From contig SXYX01000014.1 in assembly GCA_005788175.1 (NCBI GenBank), positions 23,277 to 87,276 of the forward strand: a stretch of 64,000 nucleotides of DNA. The letters run 5' to 3'. Positions 27,346 through 37,115 of the stretch are shown in pieces. The notes under the pieces were generated by a model. That model ran no database searches. It saw nothing but the letters and a program-made list of their open reading frames with translations, and was not told the DNA's origin. The translations under genes were made by a program, and so were the position numbers. The number at the start of each line of letters is the position of its first letter. Position 1 is the stretch's first letter. Origin of the DNA: Acidobacteriota bacterium (GTDB lineage Bacteria > Acidobacteriota > Holophagae > Holophagales > Holophagaceae).

Positions 27346-28434
27346 ATGAAAATCCTTTTAATCATCACCCTGTGTTTATCCTTGGGTAGGGCTGACGATG
27401 TGCCTAGAACACTGAGGCTTCTGATTAAAGAGGGCCGTTTTATTGAAGCTGCTAGTGCCTCCGATCGATTGATATCATTAGATCCTAAAAATGTAGAGGC
27501 TCTCGCTACCAAATCTCAAGCCCTCTCTGCATTTCTTGATTTCGATGAAGCTCTGGTCCTTTCGCAACGAGCACTACAACAGAATCAAAAATCCGCTGAG
27601 GCTCGTCTTGCAAAAGGTATAGCTCTGATGGGACTAGCTATTCAAAATATCACTCTTAGAAGTATCGTCCGGGTTTCTCAGGCTCTCGATGAAATGCTCG
27701 AAAGTACCAAACTAGATCCTGGCTATGGTTATGCATGGTTCACATTGGGGCTTAGTCAAGGCAAACTACCGCTGCTCTTTGGAGGCTCTAGGGCATCTAG
27801 TATAAAGTGTGCTGAAAATCTGAAAAAAATCGATCGATCTTGGGGTCTTGTATTGGAGGGTACTCTTGTAGGTACTTTTGAAAGCTGGAAGCAGTCTGAG
27901 TCTTTTTTTCTAGAAAGTATAAAATTAGGTGGGTCTAGATCCCTTGCTATCACAGCATATTTAGAAGTTCTCATGGGAGATAAAACTAAAGACCAATTAG
28001 GGCTTGAAGATCAAAAGAAATATGTGCATGAAGTAGCTAAAAATTTATTGAACATAAAGGAAATAGATGTTCATGCTCTTGAAAGTCTAGGAGATGCATT
28101 TCTATTTTCTGGTCATCCTGAAGAGGCTTGGGAATTGATGCAGTTATCAATACCTAAATATAAAGAATCTAGTTTACTGAAACTACAAAGTGCCAAAATT
28201 GCTTCGCGTTCCGGCTTATATTTGAATGAGGCTTTAGTGCTTATTGAAGAGGCACTTTTGGGCCCCATTGAGGGAGGATCTGGAGGACGTGAAGGGGGAC
28301 TCGTTCGACAAGGTCAAATACTTAAGCATCTGGGAAAACTAATAGAAGCCAAAAAAAGTTTCGAGGAGGCGCTTGAGATTAATCCTCGCCATCGGGGGGC
28401 CCAAGAGGGTTTGGCTAACATCACTAAAGATTAA
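27346..28434 (+). CDS. secreted TPR-repeat protein
   Basis: 362 residues. An N-terminal signal peptide (MKILLIITLCLSLGRADD) is followed by tetratricopeptide-like helices: LIKEGRFIEAASASDRLISLDPKN at about 25-50, ALVLSQRALQQNQKSAEARLAKG, and a clear final repeat GKLIEAKKSFEEALEINPRHRGAQEG near the C-terminus. The middle, near 130-290, is weakly conserved. TPR proteins act as scaffolds; the partner is unknown. An in-frame ATG at 27328 is an alternative start. It is divergent from fabI and converges on dnaJ. Confidence 0.8.
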   Translation: MKILLIITLCLSLGRADDVPRTLRLLIKEGRFIEAASASDRLISLDPKNVEALATKSQALSAFLDFDEALVLSQRALQQNQKSAEARLAKGIALMGLAIQNITLRSIVRVSQALDEMLESTKLDPGYGYAWFTLGLSQGKLPLLFGGSRASSIKCAENLKKIDRSWGLVLEGTLVGTFESWKQSESFFLESIKLGGSRSLAITAYLEVLMGDKTKDQLGLEDQKKYVHEVAKNLLNIKEIDVHALESLGDAFLFSGHPEEAWELMQLSIPKYKESSLLKLQSAKIASRSGLYLNEALVLIEEALLGPIEGGSGGREGGLVRQGQILKHLGKLIEAKKSFEEALEINPRHRGAQEGLANITKD

Positions 28435-28438
28435 ATAG

Positions 28439-29569
28439 TCACTTTTGTTTTTTTTTCGGGCCGAATACTTTACTGAAAATAGAATCTTCAGATTTATTTT
28501 GAGGGACTGAAAAAGCTTGCTTTACATTTGCTAATGCTTGTCTTTGGATTTCTGTGAGTTGATTAGGTACCCAGGCTCTCAGCCGGATATATAAATCTCC
28601 GCGGCCAGATCTTTGAACTCTCGGTACCCCCGCATTAGCTAGTCGGACCACCTTGTCTGAAGGTGTCCCAGCCTGAAGAATAATCGTCTCCTCTCCGTAC
28701 AGGGTTTCAATCTTAAGCTTGCCACCCTCGACAAAAGTTACCCATGGGACGTCTATAACTTCATGAAGATCGTCCCCTTCTCTGCGATACCTGGAATCAT
28801 TTTCTACCTCAAATAGAATATAAAGATCCCCAGCGGGTCCCCCTAAGGGGCCTATATCACCCTGCCCGTTTAAGCGAAGGCGTGTTCCATTATCAATACC
28901 GGCCGGAATTTTAAAGCTCGTTTTGTAAGAACGCTGTGTGCGACCTTCCCCTCCACAAGTCTTACATGGATTAGGAATCAAAGATCCTTTTCCTTTGCAT
29001 TTTGAACAAGCAACCGCCATTTGAAAAAAGCCTTGGCTTATGATTTGTTGACCTGTGCCGCGACACTGAGAACATGTTTGTGCACCAGTGCCTTTTTGAC
29101 AACCAGAACCTTCACAAATTTCACAACGTTGTAATTTTTTTAATTCAATTTCTTTTTTATCTTTGCCAAAAACACTATCTTTAAAAGGGACTTGAACTTT
29201 TATTTGAAGATCAGATCCCTGATTCGATTGATTAGTCCCCCGTTGACCAAAGAGATCCCCAAACATACTTCCGCCAAAGAAACTCCCGAGAATATCTTCG
29301 AAGCCTTGAAACTGACTAGGATCAAATTGAAATTGCTGTCCACTGCCGCTAGAACTCTGATGGCCAACTTGATCGTATCGTTGACGCTTTTCGGCATCAG
29401 ATAAAATACTATACGCTTCGGCAGCTTCCTTAAACTTTTCTTCGGCCTCACGGTTATTAGGATTACGATCTGGATGAAACTCTAGTGCTAGTTTTCGGTA
29501 CGCTTTTTTAATCTCATCGAGGGATGCGGAACGACCTATACCTAATATTTCGTAATAATCTCTTTTCAT
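28439..29569 (-). CDS. dnaJ: chaperone DnaJ
   Basis: 376-residue Hsp40 that delivers substrates to DnaK and stimulates its ATPase. J domain with HPD at 32-34, a Gly/Phe/Gln-rich region (about 70-115), four zinc-binding repeats (CEICEGSGC, CSQCRGTG, CSKCKGKG, CKTCGGEGR) and two beta-sandwich substrate domains. It is last in the rpmE-prfA-hrcA-grpE-dnaJ run, 13 bp after grpE. dnaK is not in the window. Confidence 0.97.
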   Translation of the reverse strand: MKRDYYEILGIGRSASLDEIKKAYRKLALEFHPDRNPNNREAEEKFKEAAEAYSILSDAEKRQRYDQVGHQSSSGSGQQFQFDPSQFQGFEDILGSFFGGSMFGDLFGQRGTNQSNQGSDLQIKVQVPFKDSVFGKDKKEIELKKLQRCEICEGSGCQKGTGAQTCSQCRGTGQQIISQGFFQMAVACSKCKGKGSLIPNPCKTCGGEGRTQRSYKTSFKIPAGIDNGTRLRLNGQGDIGPLGGPAGDLYILFEVENDSRYRREGDDLHEVIDVPWVTFVEGGKLKIETLYGEETIILQAGTPSDKVVRLANAGVPRVQRSGRGDLYIRLRAWVPNQLTEIQRQALANVKQAFSVPQNKSEDSIFSKVFGPKKKQK

Positions 29570-29582
29570 AATTAACTCAAAT

Positions 29583-30137
29583 CTATGCGGATTGATCCGG
29601 AGAATCGGATGGTGTCATATCCTGATGTCGATTCACTACAACTCGAGCAGGACGAACTAATTGACCACGAAGCCAATAGCCTTTTTCGAAGACAGTAAAG
29701 ATTGTATTATCTGCCATATTAGGTTCATTGACAGTAGTAAGAGCTTCTGCGTAACTAGCGTCAAATAAATCTCCGGTCTGAATTTTAATGGGCTCAAGAC
29801 CTAGCCGCTTAAGCGAGTCCGAAAGTTGCTTTTGAATGAGACTCACATCTTGTTGAAGCGCAGGGGCTTCCTGATAGCTTGTAGCTAAACATCTATCTAG
29901 TGAATCTAGGCTTTGTAATGCCTCCAAAAGAATCTTTTTTTCAGTGAGCTCTATTGATAGTTGAATATCTTTTGTTACACGATTTTGGTAATTCTTAAAA
30001 TCGGCAGCCAAACGTAAATATTGCTCACGCAACTCTTTCTCGGAGGTACGTAATGTTTCTAATTCAGATATTTCGGGGGAAATCTCAGGAGTAAGATTAG
30101 AAGATTCTTCGGAAGGTAGTAAATTTTCAGTATTCAT
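29583..30137 (-). CDS. grpE: nucleotide exchange factor GrpE
   Basis: 184-residue DnaK co-chaperone. An acidic N-terminus is followed by a long coiled coil (about 25-80) including the LRLAADFKNYQNRVTKDI segment, then a beta domain ending in KGYWLRGQLVRPARVVV. The family signature is weakly but clearly present. It lies 14 bp after hrcA. Confidence 0.95.
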   Translation of the reverse strand: MNTENLLPSEESSNLTPEISPEISELETLRTSEKELREQYLRLAADFKNYQNRVTKDIQLSIELTEKKILLEALQSLDSLDRCLATSYQEAPALQQDVSLIQKQLSDSLKRLGLEPIKIQTGDLFDASYAEALTTVNEPNMADNTIFTVFEKGYWLRGQLVRPARVVVNRHQDMTPSDSPDQSA

Positions 30138-30151
30138 GAGTTAGTTCACTT

Positions 30152-31216
30152 TCAAGAATGAGATCGGTTACTAATTTCATTGGCCCACCATGATAAACCG
30201 CCTAGAACATGAGGATAATCCATTCGCATAGGCGCAATCAGTGCCAAAGTTACGAACCCGGATGAATCGAGCTGAACGTGCCGAACTGTAGTTGCTAAAC
30301 CCAAATTGCTGAGATAGGGATTCTCGCTACCTAAAATAACCTGAGTAGATTTAGATGCTTTTTCAGAAAATGCACTTAATAAATGCACTAAGCGACTCTG
30401 CTCTTCGAAATATTCAACTAAGTTTTTTAACCGGTCTAGGTCAGAGAACTCAGGTAAATGAGTGAGTTGCGAGAGTCCTTGGATTACGACGCTTGATTGA
30501 CTACTAGATGACTTCTCTTGCCAATCTTTCGCCACTACTTGTAGTTGAGTTAGAAGTTTTTTTACCTCATGTACATCTTCACCTATGTCATCTATCATTT
30601 TTTTCTGTATTTGTGATAAAGTAAGTCCTCGAAAATGTGTGGTGGCAAAATTACCCATTTCGACTAATTGGTGGGGCTGATAATGAGAATTATTTTCGAT
30701 AATGCGATGTTCTACTTCGCCCTGGTTGTCGATCCAAATTGCAACGATTTTATCCCGATCTAAAGGGACAAATTCAAGTTTCATAAGAGTAGATAAGACC
30801 ATACGAGATGGTAGGGCAATACACACACCACCTAAAACTTCCGAAAGAATGCGGCTTGCACGTTGAGCCCATGGTTCAAGGTCAATTTCAGGTATCTGTA
30901 GCAATGCTTCGAGATCTTGCTTGGTACTGATACTGGGTCGCTTGGTCACGAATTCGTCTAACCAACGATCAACATAATAACGATAGGCTTTTTCTGTTGG
31001 AATACGTCCTGCAGAGGTATGAGGCTGAGTTAGTAATGAGTCATGCTCAAGATCGGATAGAACTGTCCTAATAGTGGCGCTTGAAAGAGGTTCGATATGT
31101 CGCTCCGCGATCAATTTCGAGCCAACGGGTTCTTTTTCTCGATAGTAAGTTTCAATTAGAGTACGGAGAATAGATTCTCGTCTCGCTGATAAAGATAAAG
31201 AGAGTTCTTTTGACAT
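30152..31216 (-). CDS. hrcA: heat-inducible transcription repressor HrcA
   Basis: 354-residue repressor of class I heat-shock genes, binding CIRCE operators. The N-terminal winged helix has SARRESILRTLIETYYREKEPVGS and LSSATIRTVLSDLE; LLTQPHTSAGRIPTEKAYRYYVD is the family signature. The C-terminal end PMRMDYPHVLGGLSWWANEIS is also typical. No CIRCE inverted repeat was found upstream of this gene or at the head of the run, so its targets probably include groESL or dnaK elsewhere. Confidence 0.95.
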   Translation of the reverse strand: MSKELSLSLSARRESILRTLIETYYREKEPVGSKLIAERHIEPLSSATIRTVLSDLEHDSLLTQPHTSAGRIPTEKAYRYYVDRWLDEFVTKRPSISTKQDLEALLQIPEIDLEPWAQRASRILSEVLGGVCIALPSRMVLSTLMKLEFVPLDRDKIVAIWIDNQGEVEHRIIENNSHYQPHQLVEMGNFATTHFRGLTLSQIQKKMIDDIGEDVHEVKKLLTQLQVVAKDWQEKSSSSQSSVVIQGLSQLTHLPEFSDLDRLKNLVEYFEEQSRLVHLLSAFSEKASKSTQVILGSENPYLSNLGLATTVRHVQLDSSGFVTLALIAPMRMDYPHVLGGLSWWANEISNRSHS

Positions 31217-31241
31217 ATGTACCTAGATTTATCCTAGCATC

Positions 31242-32327
31242 TTAGTTCCCAGTTAGTTCCGAAGCCTGAAGGCGATCGGCTTCATACTGAGCACGGAGTG
31301 GTTCTAAGATTGCATCGAGATCCCCTTGCATAAACTTATCCAAACTGTGGATAGTCACATTTACACGATGATCACTCACGCGACTTTGTGGAAAGTTATA
31401 AGTACGAATTTTTTCACTTCGATCTCCTGAGCCGACCTGGGATTTACGAAGTGCCGCATTGGCTTGATTTTGTTCATCCATAGCTTTTTGTAAGAGACGC
31501 GAGCGCAAGACAGTCATGGCCTTAGCCATATTTTTAATCTGACTTCGCTCATCCTGACAGCTCACAACTGTATTAGTCGGAATGTGAGTTAGGCGTACAG
31601 CTGAATAGGTAGTATTAACCGATTGACCTCCCTTACCGCCAGAGCAGAAAGTATCGATTCTTAAATCTTTATCCTCAATTTTGATATCTACTTCTTCCGC
31701 TTCTGGCATCACGGCAACAGTAGCAGCTGAAGTATGAACACGACCCTGAGTCTCGGTTTTCGGAACACGTTGAACACGATGAACACCGCTCTCAAATCTA
31801 AACATGGAGTATGCCCCTTTTCCCTCTATTTCTGCGACAACTTCTTTATACCCTCCTGCCTCGGCCTCGCTCACATCGAGGGTTCGTGTTTTGAATCCCT
31901 TTTGCTCAGCAAAACGAAGATACATGCGGTAAAGTTCAGAGGCAAATAATGCTGCTTCCTCACCACCTGTTCCAGCTCGAATTTCAAGAATGACATTCTT
32001 ATGATCGTTGGGATCTTTGGGGATCAATAAACGTTTGAGTAGAGTATCTCCTAATTCAATTTGATTTTTGAGTGGTCCAATTTCAGCCTCTGCCATCTTC
32101 TTCAATTCAACATCTGAAGATTTATCCGAAAGAATCTGCTCAGCTTCCATAAGCTGATGTAAAAGATTTTTTTGAATCTCATAGGCTTTTACAACGGGCT
32201 CAAGTTCACTTCGTACCTGGGAGAGTTCGCGCAACTTATGATGATCCGATACAATCGCAATATTCTGTAATTGATTTTCAATATCAATGAATCTTTGTTT
32301 TACTGCTTCAAGTTGTTTTAACATCAT
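31242..32327 (-). CDS. prfA: peptide chain release factor 1
   Basis: 361-residue RF1, which ends translation at UAA and UAG. The catalytic GGQ loop is in FCSGGKGGQSVNTTYSAVRLTHIPT, and the RF1 group is supported by RIDTFCSGG and the downstream SQIKNMAKAM. The anticodon-like P-x-T motif region is consistent with RF1 rather than RF2, and the gene lacks the RF2 frameshift. Two adjacent ATGs can serve as the start. It follows rpmE, a common order, but prmC is not adjacent. Confidence 0.95.
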   Translation of the reverse strand: MMLKQLEAVKQRFIDIENQLQNIAIVSDHHKLRELSQVRSELEPVVKAYEIQKNLLHQLMEAEQILSDKSSDVELKKMAEAEIGPLKNQIELGDTLLKRLLIPKDPNDHKNVILEIRAGTGGEEAALFASELYRMYLRFAEQKGFKTRTLDVSEAEAGGYKEVVAEIEGKGAYSMFRFESGVHRVQRVPKTETQGRVHTSAATVAVMPEAEEVDIKIEDKDLRIDTFCSGGKGGQSVNTTYSAVRLTHIPTNTVVSCQDERSQIKNMAKAMTVLRSRLLQKAMDEQNQANAALRKSQVGSGDRSEKIRTYNFPQSRVSDHRVNVTIHSLDKFMQGDLDAILEPLRAQYEADRLQASELTGN

Positions 32328-32396
32328 GAAAAATCCTCAAATTAATACGTCAAAAGATGAACTCGATCACGAGTCCTCCACCTACTTTGAGCGTAG

Positions 32397-32768
32397 CTAA
32401 GCTTGAGGTTGTTTTTTTGCTTTTGTAACTTTAGCGGGGGCTTTGGTCTCATTAGTAATAGAAGCACCGGCCTTACCAGAAGTTTTGCGTTCAAGCGTCT
32501 TTTTCTTTTTGGGCGTGGCAGCAACCATCGGGGCATCAACCACTACCTTAGGAGCTTTAACTACTATGGGCTTGGGTGCGTATTTACGATTAAACTTATC
32601 GACCCGACCTTCGGTATCCATGAGTCTTTGTTTACCGGTCCAGAAGGGATGGCAAGCAGAACATACTTCTACGCGTAATTCTTTTTTCACTGATCGCGTC
32701 ATAAATTCATTGCCACACTGACAATGAACTTTTACGATATGCATTTCTGGATGAATAGTCGCTTTCAT
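32397..32768 (-). CDS. rpmE: 50S ribosomal protein L31 with basic C-terminal extension
   Basis: The first 70 residues are a standard zinc-binding (C+) L31: [50 protein letters not shown]. The remaining 50 or so residues are a Lys/Ala/Pro/Val-rich low-complexity tail (from [12 protein letters not shown] to KKQPQA). Usual length is 66-80, so the 123-residue product has an unusual extension. Extended L31 forms are known in some phyla. First gene of the rpmE-prfA-hrcA-grpE-dnaJ run. Confidence 0.93.
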   Translation of the reverse strand: MKATIHPEMHIVKVHCQCGNEFMTRSVKKELRVEVCSACHPFWTGKQRLMDTEGRVDKFNRKYAPKPIVVKAPKVVVDAPMVAATPKKKKTLERKTSGKAGASITNETKAPAKVTKAKKQPQA

Positions 32769-32896
32769 GAGGAAACTCCTGTGTGGCCGACCGTAAGTCT
32801 ATAGTTTTATACTCACCGCTTGCCCATTGTGGACTCTCTAGAATACGTCGAAAAGCCGTTGGCATCAAGGAAGAAAGGCTTATGGTGCGTACTAAT

Positions 32897-34126
32897 CTAG
32901 GCTTTCATGGCTTCAGTAAGGGGGATATTAGACGCACGCCAGGCAGGTAGTAGACCCCCTAAAATTCCCATACCGATGCTAAAGAATAGCCCCTGTCCAA
33001 TAAGAGCTGGAGTAATCGTGAATGCGAAACTAATATCACTAAATGTATCAAAACTAGTGGTACCCGTTTGTATTCCATCAGCTAAAAGACTCAATAAAGA
33101 TCCCCCGAGACCTCCTAGCGTACATAACACGATGGCCTCCCATTGGAAACTTGCTAATATTTCTCGGCGGCGGTAGCCAAGTGCTCGCAGAGTACCAATT
33201 TCCCTAGTGCGGCTTGCAACTGATGCATACATTGTATTCATTGCAGAAAATATGGCTCCGATCGTGAGAATGACCGTGATCAAATTACCGATAATACGAA
33301 TTGGATCTCCAGCTTTGGTAAGCTCCTTGAAATAAACTCGTTCGGGCACTACTTCAAGTTGGAGCCTTCTTTCATTCTCTACTTCAAAAGCGAAGACCCT
33401 AAGATCTTTTTCTGCTCGTAATCGAACCAAAACGGTTGAATAGTCATCACGCTTGAAAGCCTGCATGACGTCATCCACATCGCTCCAAATTTCCGAATCA
33501 AAGGAAGATCCTGCGGCATCAAAAGAACCCACGATATTCCATTCTCGACCACCCATCCTGAAACTTCGACCAACGGCTAGTTCGGGATAACGTAATTGTA
33601 TTTTGGCGGGTATGGTTACTTCAGATAGGCCGGGTTGAAACCAGCGCCCTGAAATCAATCTCACTTGGGGTCGCATACTTATCCCTCTTGGTTCTATACC
33701 TCTCACGGTGATATTTGAACCAGCTCCATCTGCTTTATTAAAAAGTTTAATGACAATCACTTCAGCTGATGCAATAGCATTATTTCCATCTTTACTTACT
33801 AGTGGACTTAATTTTAGGATCCTGGCTTGATCACGAGTAATCGTTGAGTTTAATTCAAAACGAGAGCTGGGACGCATAACAAGAGCTTGATTGGGTAAAC
33901 CTGAAGTAATGAAAGCTTTGGAAATACCTTGGGCTAGAGATAAAACGACAATGAAAATACTAACAACAAGAGAAATCGCTGACGCAGTCGTTAGTGTAGA
34001 TGACTTTCTCTGCCATAAAGATCTGATGTTATAGACAAAGGGAACGGGAAACTTGAAAACTGCGTAAATAAGCCAAATTAGATAGCCCACAAATATAAGG
34101 GAAATGAATCCAAAGAAAAAAAGCAT
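32897..34126 (-). CDS. FtsX-like ABC transporter permease (second of pair)
   Basis: 409-residue MacB-type permease: one N-terminal helix (a hydrophobic lead precedes the usual SLWQRKSSTLTTASAISLVVSIFIVVLSLA helix), a periplasmic domain of about 200 residues, and three C-terminal helices with the FtsX signature SRTREIGTLRALGYRRREILASF. Its start shares one base with the stop of the other permease gene, so the pair probably forms a heterodimer with the shared ATPase. Substrate unknown. Confidence 0.88.
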   Translation of the reverse strand: MLFFFGFISLIFVGYLIWLIYAVFKFPVPFVYNIRSLWQRKSSTLTTASAISLVVSIFIVVLSLAQGISKAFITSGLPNQALVMRPSSRFELNSTITRDQARILKLSPLVSKDGNNAIASAEVIVIKLFNKADGAGSNITVRGIEPRGISMRPQVRLISGRWFQPGLSEVTIPAKIQLRYPELAVGRSFRMGGREWNIVGSFDAAGSSFDSEIWSDVDDVMQAFKRDDYSTVLVRLRAEKDLRVFAFEVENERRLQLEVVPERVYFKELTKAGDPIRIIGNLITVILTIGAIFSAMNTMYASVASRTREIGTLRALGYRRREILASFQWEAIVLCTLGGLGGSLLSLLADGIQTGTTSFDTFSDISFAFTITPALIGQGLFFSIGMGILGGLLPAWRASNIPLTEAMKA

Positions 34127-35283
34127 TACAGAGCCCTTAGGCCTTCTACAATTGATTTACGTGTTGCAACTATGGCCGGGATAATTGTTGAAATCAATCC
34201 AATTGCTAGGGTCAGGCCCATACAAATCAAAATGGTTTCATTGGCTAGTCTAAAATCTTGGAGAAACATAAGCGCACTTCCAAGAACTTCTCTCAAGATT
34301 TTAGCAACTAAGCTTGCTAGACCAATACCCAAGGCACCCCCAAGAGTAACCAAAAGCAACCCTTCTCCCATAAGGAGAAAGAGAACCCGCGATGCACTGA
34401 ATCCCATAGCTCGAAGTACGGCGATTTCCGTTGTACGTTCTTTAAAAGCCATTGACATGGTCCCGATTGTCACGATCGTGATCGCAATGATAACAGCGAT
34501 AGTCACGCCGTGAATAATGGCTCCAATGTTTCCAAGCATTTTCACAAAGGTTAAGTAAAAGGCATTTTCTGTCTCACTCAAAGTTTCCTCTGGTGAATTA
34601 GCAAAATGGTTATCAATTCGGTTAGAGAGGCGCGGAAGATCTTCTGGCGTTTTGGTCTTCACCCAAAAAGCACCTGTTTTGCCTTTCATAAAAGGAACAC
34701 TCTCTTCAAGAAGTTTATAGTGAAAATAAAGAGTGTTTTCGTCGGATGCCAGGCGGGCCTTGAAAATTCCCCTGATTGTCAAGCGGGGGCTAATGGGGAA
34801 AATAGTCCCAGTCAAAGGAATGGTGTCTCCCACCTTCCAACCGAATTTATCAGCCAAAATTTGGCCAACAATGCATCCCGTACCATCTCTCTGATATTCC
34901 TTAATTTCAGCATCTGTCATTCCTGCAACCGTGTCTGAAAATACAGTGAACATTGTTGTATGGTCGTTGGCAAAATTAGCGAAGAAATTTTTAGGGTCCT
35001 GATAGTAACCTCCGAACCACTGAGAATTTGCTACTGCGATTACTTCCGGTTGTTGCCTAAGATAATCCCCATAACTAATGGGTAGAAACTGAGTCAATCC
35101 GCTCTTGTGTCTAACGATAAAGCGATTACCTTCTGTAGATTGGTTAGAAACTGAATCCAAGGTTGCAAGTAGTGATTGAAGTATCGTAATTAAAAAGACC
35201 GACAAGACGAGAGTGCCTAAAATCAAAAAGGTTCGACGCTTCGAGCGCATTAAGGATTTGAATATAAGGTTAATAAATTTCAT
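34126..35283 (-). CDS. FtsX-like ABC transporter permease (first of pair)
   Basis: 385-residue MacB/FtsX-fold permease. N-terminal helix after KSLMRSKRRTFLILGTLVLS, periplasmic domain of about 210 residues, then the conserved FKERTTEIAVLRAMGFSASRVLFLLMGE segment and two final helices. It overlaps the ATPase gene by 4 bp and the second permease by 1 bp. Sequence is clearly different from the second permease, so the pair is not a recent duplication. Confidence 0.88.
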   Translation of the reverse strand: MKFINLIFKSLMRSKRRTFLILGTLVLSVFLITILQSLLATLDSVSNQSTEGNRFIVRHKSGLTQFLPISYGDYLRQQPEVIAVANSQWFGGYYQDPKNFFANFANDHTTMFTVFSDTVAGMTDAEIKEYQRDGTGCIVGQILADKFGWKVGDTIPLTGTIFPISPRLTIRGIFKARLASDENTLYFHYKLLEESVPFMKGKTGAFWVKTKTPEDLPRLSNRIDNHFANSPEETLSETENAFYLTFVKMLGNIGAIIHGVTIAVIIAITIVTIGTMSMAFKERTTEIAVLRAMGFSASRVLFLLMGEGLLLVTLGGALGIGLASLVAKILREVLGSALMFLQDFRLANETILICMGLTLAIGLISTIIPAIVATRKSIVEGLRAL

Positions 35284-35993
35284 CGATTAACTTCCACTGT
35301 TTTATCTAGTACGCCTTTCTCTAGGTGAACCTGGTGACGAGCAAAATTTGCTGCTTTAGGATCGTGAGTCACCACTAGAATAGTCTTACCAAATTCCTCA
35401 TTGAGCTTCTGCATCATCGCAAGGACTTCATCTGCATTTTTAGCATCTAAAGCACCCGTTGGTTCATCGGCAACTAAAAGCATTGGATTTCCTACGATCG
35501 CACGAGCAATAGCCACACGCTGTTCTTGTCCCCCACTAAGTTGTCGTGGGTAATTTTCAAGTCGATCCATTAAATTAACTAAAGTCAGGGCTTCTTCAAC
35601 CTTTTCTTTACGTTGCGTACGAGTCAGAGGGGTCAATAATAAAGGTAATTCCACATTTTCGAAAGCATTCAGGACGGGAATTAGATTGTAATTTTGAAAG
35701 ATGAAACCAACATTTTGGTTTCTCCAAGATGCTAACTCATCGTCATCAAGTTGATTGAGATTAGAGCCGCATACTTCAAGAACCCCCCCCGAAGGACGAT
35801 CGATTCCAGCAATCAGGTTCAGTAGGGTGGTTTTCCCGGAACCACTTGGTCCCATGAGCGCATAGAACCCCCCCGAAGGAATATCAAGATCTAATCCTTG
35901 GAGAACTGGGATCTCCAGAGTCTCTCGAAAATAACTTTTAGACAGGTTATGAATATGAACGATAGGCGCTTTGAAAGATTGATTCATAGTCAC
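35280..35993 (-). CDS. ABC transporter ATP-binding protein (MacB/LolD type)
   Basis: 237-residue ATPase: Walker [11 protein letters not shown]-loop [22 protein letters not shown], signature [14 protein letters not shown] (the usual third Gln is Glu here), Walker [13 protein letters not shown] and H-loop VVTHD. The '[16 protein letters not shown]' block is typical of the LolD/MacB group. It overlaps the adaptor gene by 4 bp and energises the two permeases that follow. Confidence 0.93.
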   Translation of the reverse strand: MTMNQSFKAPIVHIHNLSKSYFRETLEIPVLQGLDLDIPSGGFYALMGPSGSGKTTLLNLIAGIDRPSGGVLEVCGSNLNQLDDDELASWRNQNVGFIFQNYNLIPVLNAFENVELPLLLTPLTRTQRKEKVEEALTLVNLMDRLENYPRQLSGGQEQRVAIARAIVGNPMLLVADEPTGALDAKNADEVLAMMQKLNEEFGKTILVVTHDPKAANFARHQVHLEKGVLDKTVEVNR

Positions 35994-37087
35994 AAACGCT
36001 TAGCGACGACTTTTTGTCCTGGTTTCAAATTATCAGGCGGAGCGATGATTAGCTCTGTTGATGCTGTCACACCGGCTACCTCAAAGCCTAAAGGGTTACT
36101 TGTATTTTTGATTAGGAGTGATTTTTTAGTGGCCAGACCGTTTTCAGCAACCCAAGTAAAACTCTCTGATGTTTGCGGATCTCTAAAAACCTGTTCGCGT
36201 CCTATGACCAACACATCCTCTTCGTACGGAACTCCTAAGAATGTAACCTTGGCGCCCATATCGGGAACTAAAAGGGGATTTTTTTGATCTAGGGCAACGC
36301 GGACAATGATTGTGGCTTTCTTTCGATTAGAGCTGGGGTAAATAGCACGCAATCGGCTCTTCAAAACTGCTGAATCTTTTATTTTTTCGAGGGCATCAAC
36401 TCGAACTTCACAGCTCATTCCAGGAATAAGCTTTGCAACACCTGATTCGCTTACCTCTACTTCAACTTCTAAGGTATCGAAGTCAGCCATCACTAAAATA
36501 GCATTAATAGCGTTGGCTCCACCCGCGCTTCCAGGAGCTACCGTCTCACCAACTTCAGATAATTTTTCGGTCACGATACCGGTGAACGGTGCTTTGAGAG
36601 CCATGCTTTCGAGGAGAGCATCCTGGTAGGCTAATTGAGCTTTAAGTGTATTCATCTGACTCATGAGACGGTCTGTATTGGCCTGACTCTCAAAACCTGC
36701 CTTGAGAAGCGTAGCGCTTCGATCGAAATCTTGTTGAGCTTGTTTAACTTGAGAAAAAACAGCATTTCGAGAGGCCTCAATATCAGGTGACTCCAATCGA
36801 GCCAATATTTGGCCTTTGGTTACACGACTTCCCTCTTGAACACCTAAATATGCTACGCGTCCTAATACCTTACTTGAGAGCACTGCGCGCGTCCGAGCTA
36901 CGATATAACCTGAGGCTGTAACTAAGGGGGTCTGAGTTCCCTTTTTTAAAAGGATCGGGGCGTTAGTACTAACGGGAAGAGCATTACCTCCCGACAGCAT
37001 CCAGCTTATTAAAGCCACTAAAACTACTAATCCTACGATGAGCCACCCGATAGGTCGCCTTTTTTTAATTTTTATATCTGAACTCAA
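35990..37087 (-). CDS. periplasmic adaptor (HlyD/RND-type membrane fusion protein)
   Basis: 365 residues: cytoplasmic Lys/Arg tip, one membrane anchor (about 13-30), lipoyl/barrel-sandwich halves around VASGYIVARTRAVLSSKVLGRV and SMALKAPFTGIVTEKLSEVGETVAPG, a coiled-coil hairpin between them (about 95-150), and C-terminal beta-barrel domains. It bridges the inner-membrane permeases to an outer-membrane channel, which is not encoded here. The start is TTG with AGAGGA upstream; no ATG fits. First gene of the four-gene efflux operon. Confidence 0.9.
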   Translation of the reverse strand: MSSDIKIKKRRPIGWLIVGLVVLVALISWMLSGGNALPVSTNAPILLKKGTQTPLVTASGYIVARTRAVLSSKVLGRVAYLGVQEGSRVTKGQILARLESPDIEASRNAVFSQVKQAQQDFDRSATLLKAGFESQANTDRLMSQMNTLKAQLAYQDALLESMALKAPFTGIVTEKLSEVGETVAPGSAGGANAINAILVMADFDTLEVEVEVSESGVAKLIPGMSCEVRVDALEKIKDSAVLKSRLRAIYPSSNRKKATIIVRVALDQKNPLLVPDMGAKVTFLGVPYEEDVLVIGREQVFRDPQTSESFTWVAENGLATKKSLLIKNTSNPLGFEVAGVTASTELIIAPPDNLKPGQKVVAKRL

Positions 37088-37115
37088 GCAAATAGTCCTC
37101 TCATAAACTCACCTA

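Noticed and set aside
32342..32539. 65-codon Lys/Arg/Leu-rich frame overlapping the rpmE tail
   Set aside because: It is a frame shadow of the low-complexity L31 extension and has no start signal.
31217..32896. CIRCE operator near hrcA
   Set aside because: No TTAGCACTC / GAGTGCTAA arms were found in the upstream stretches.
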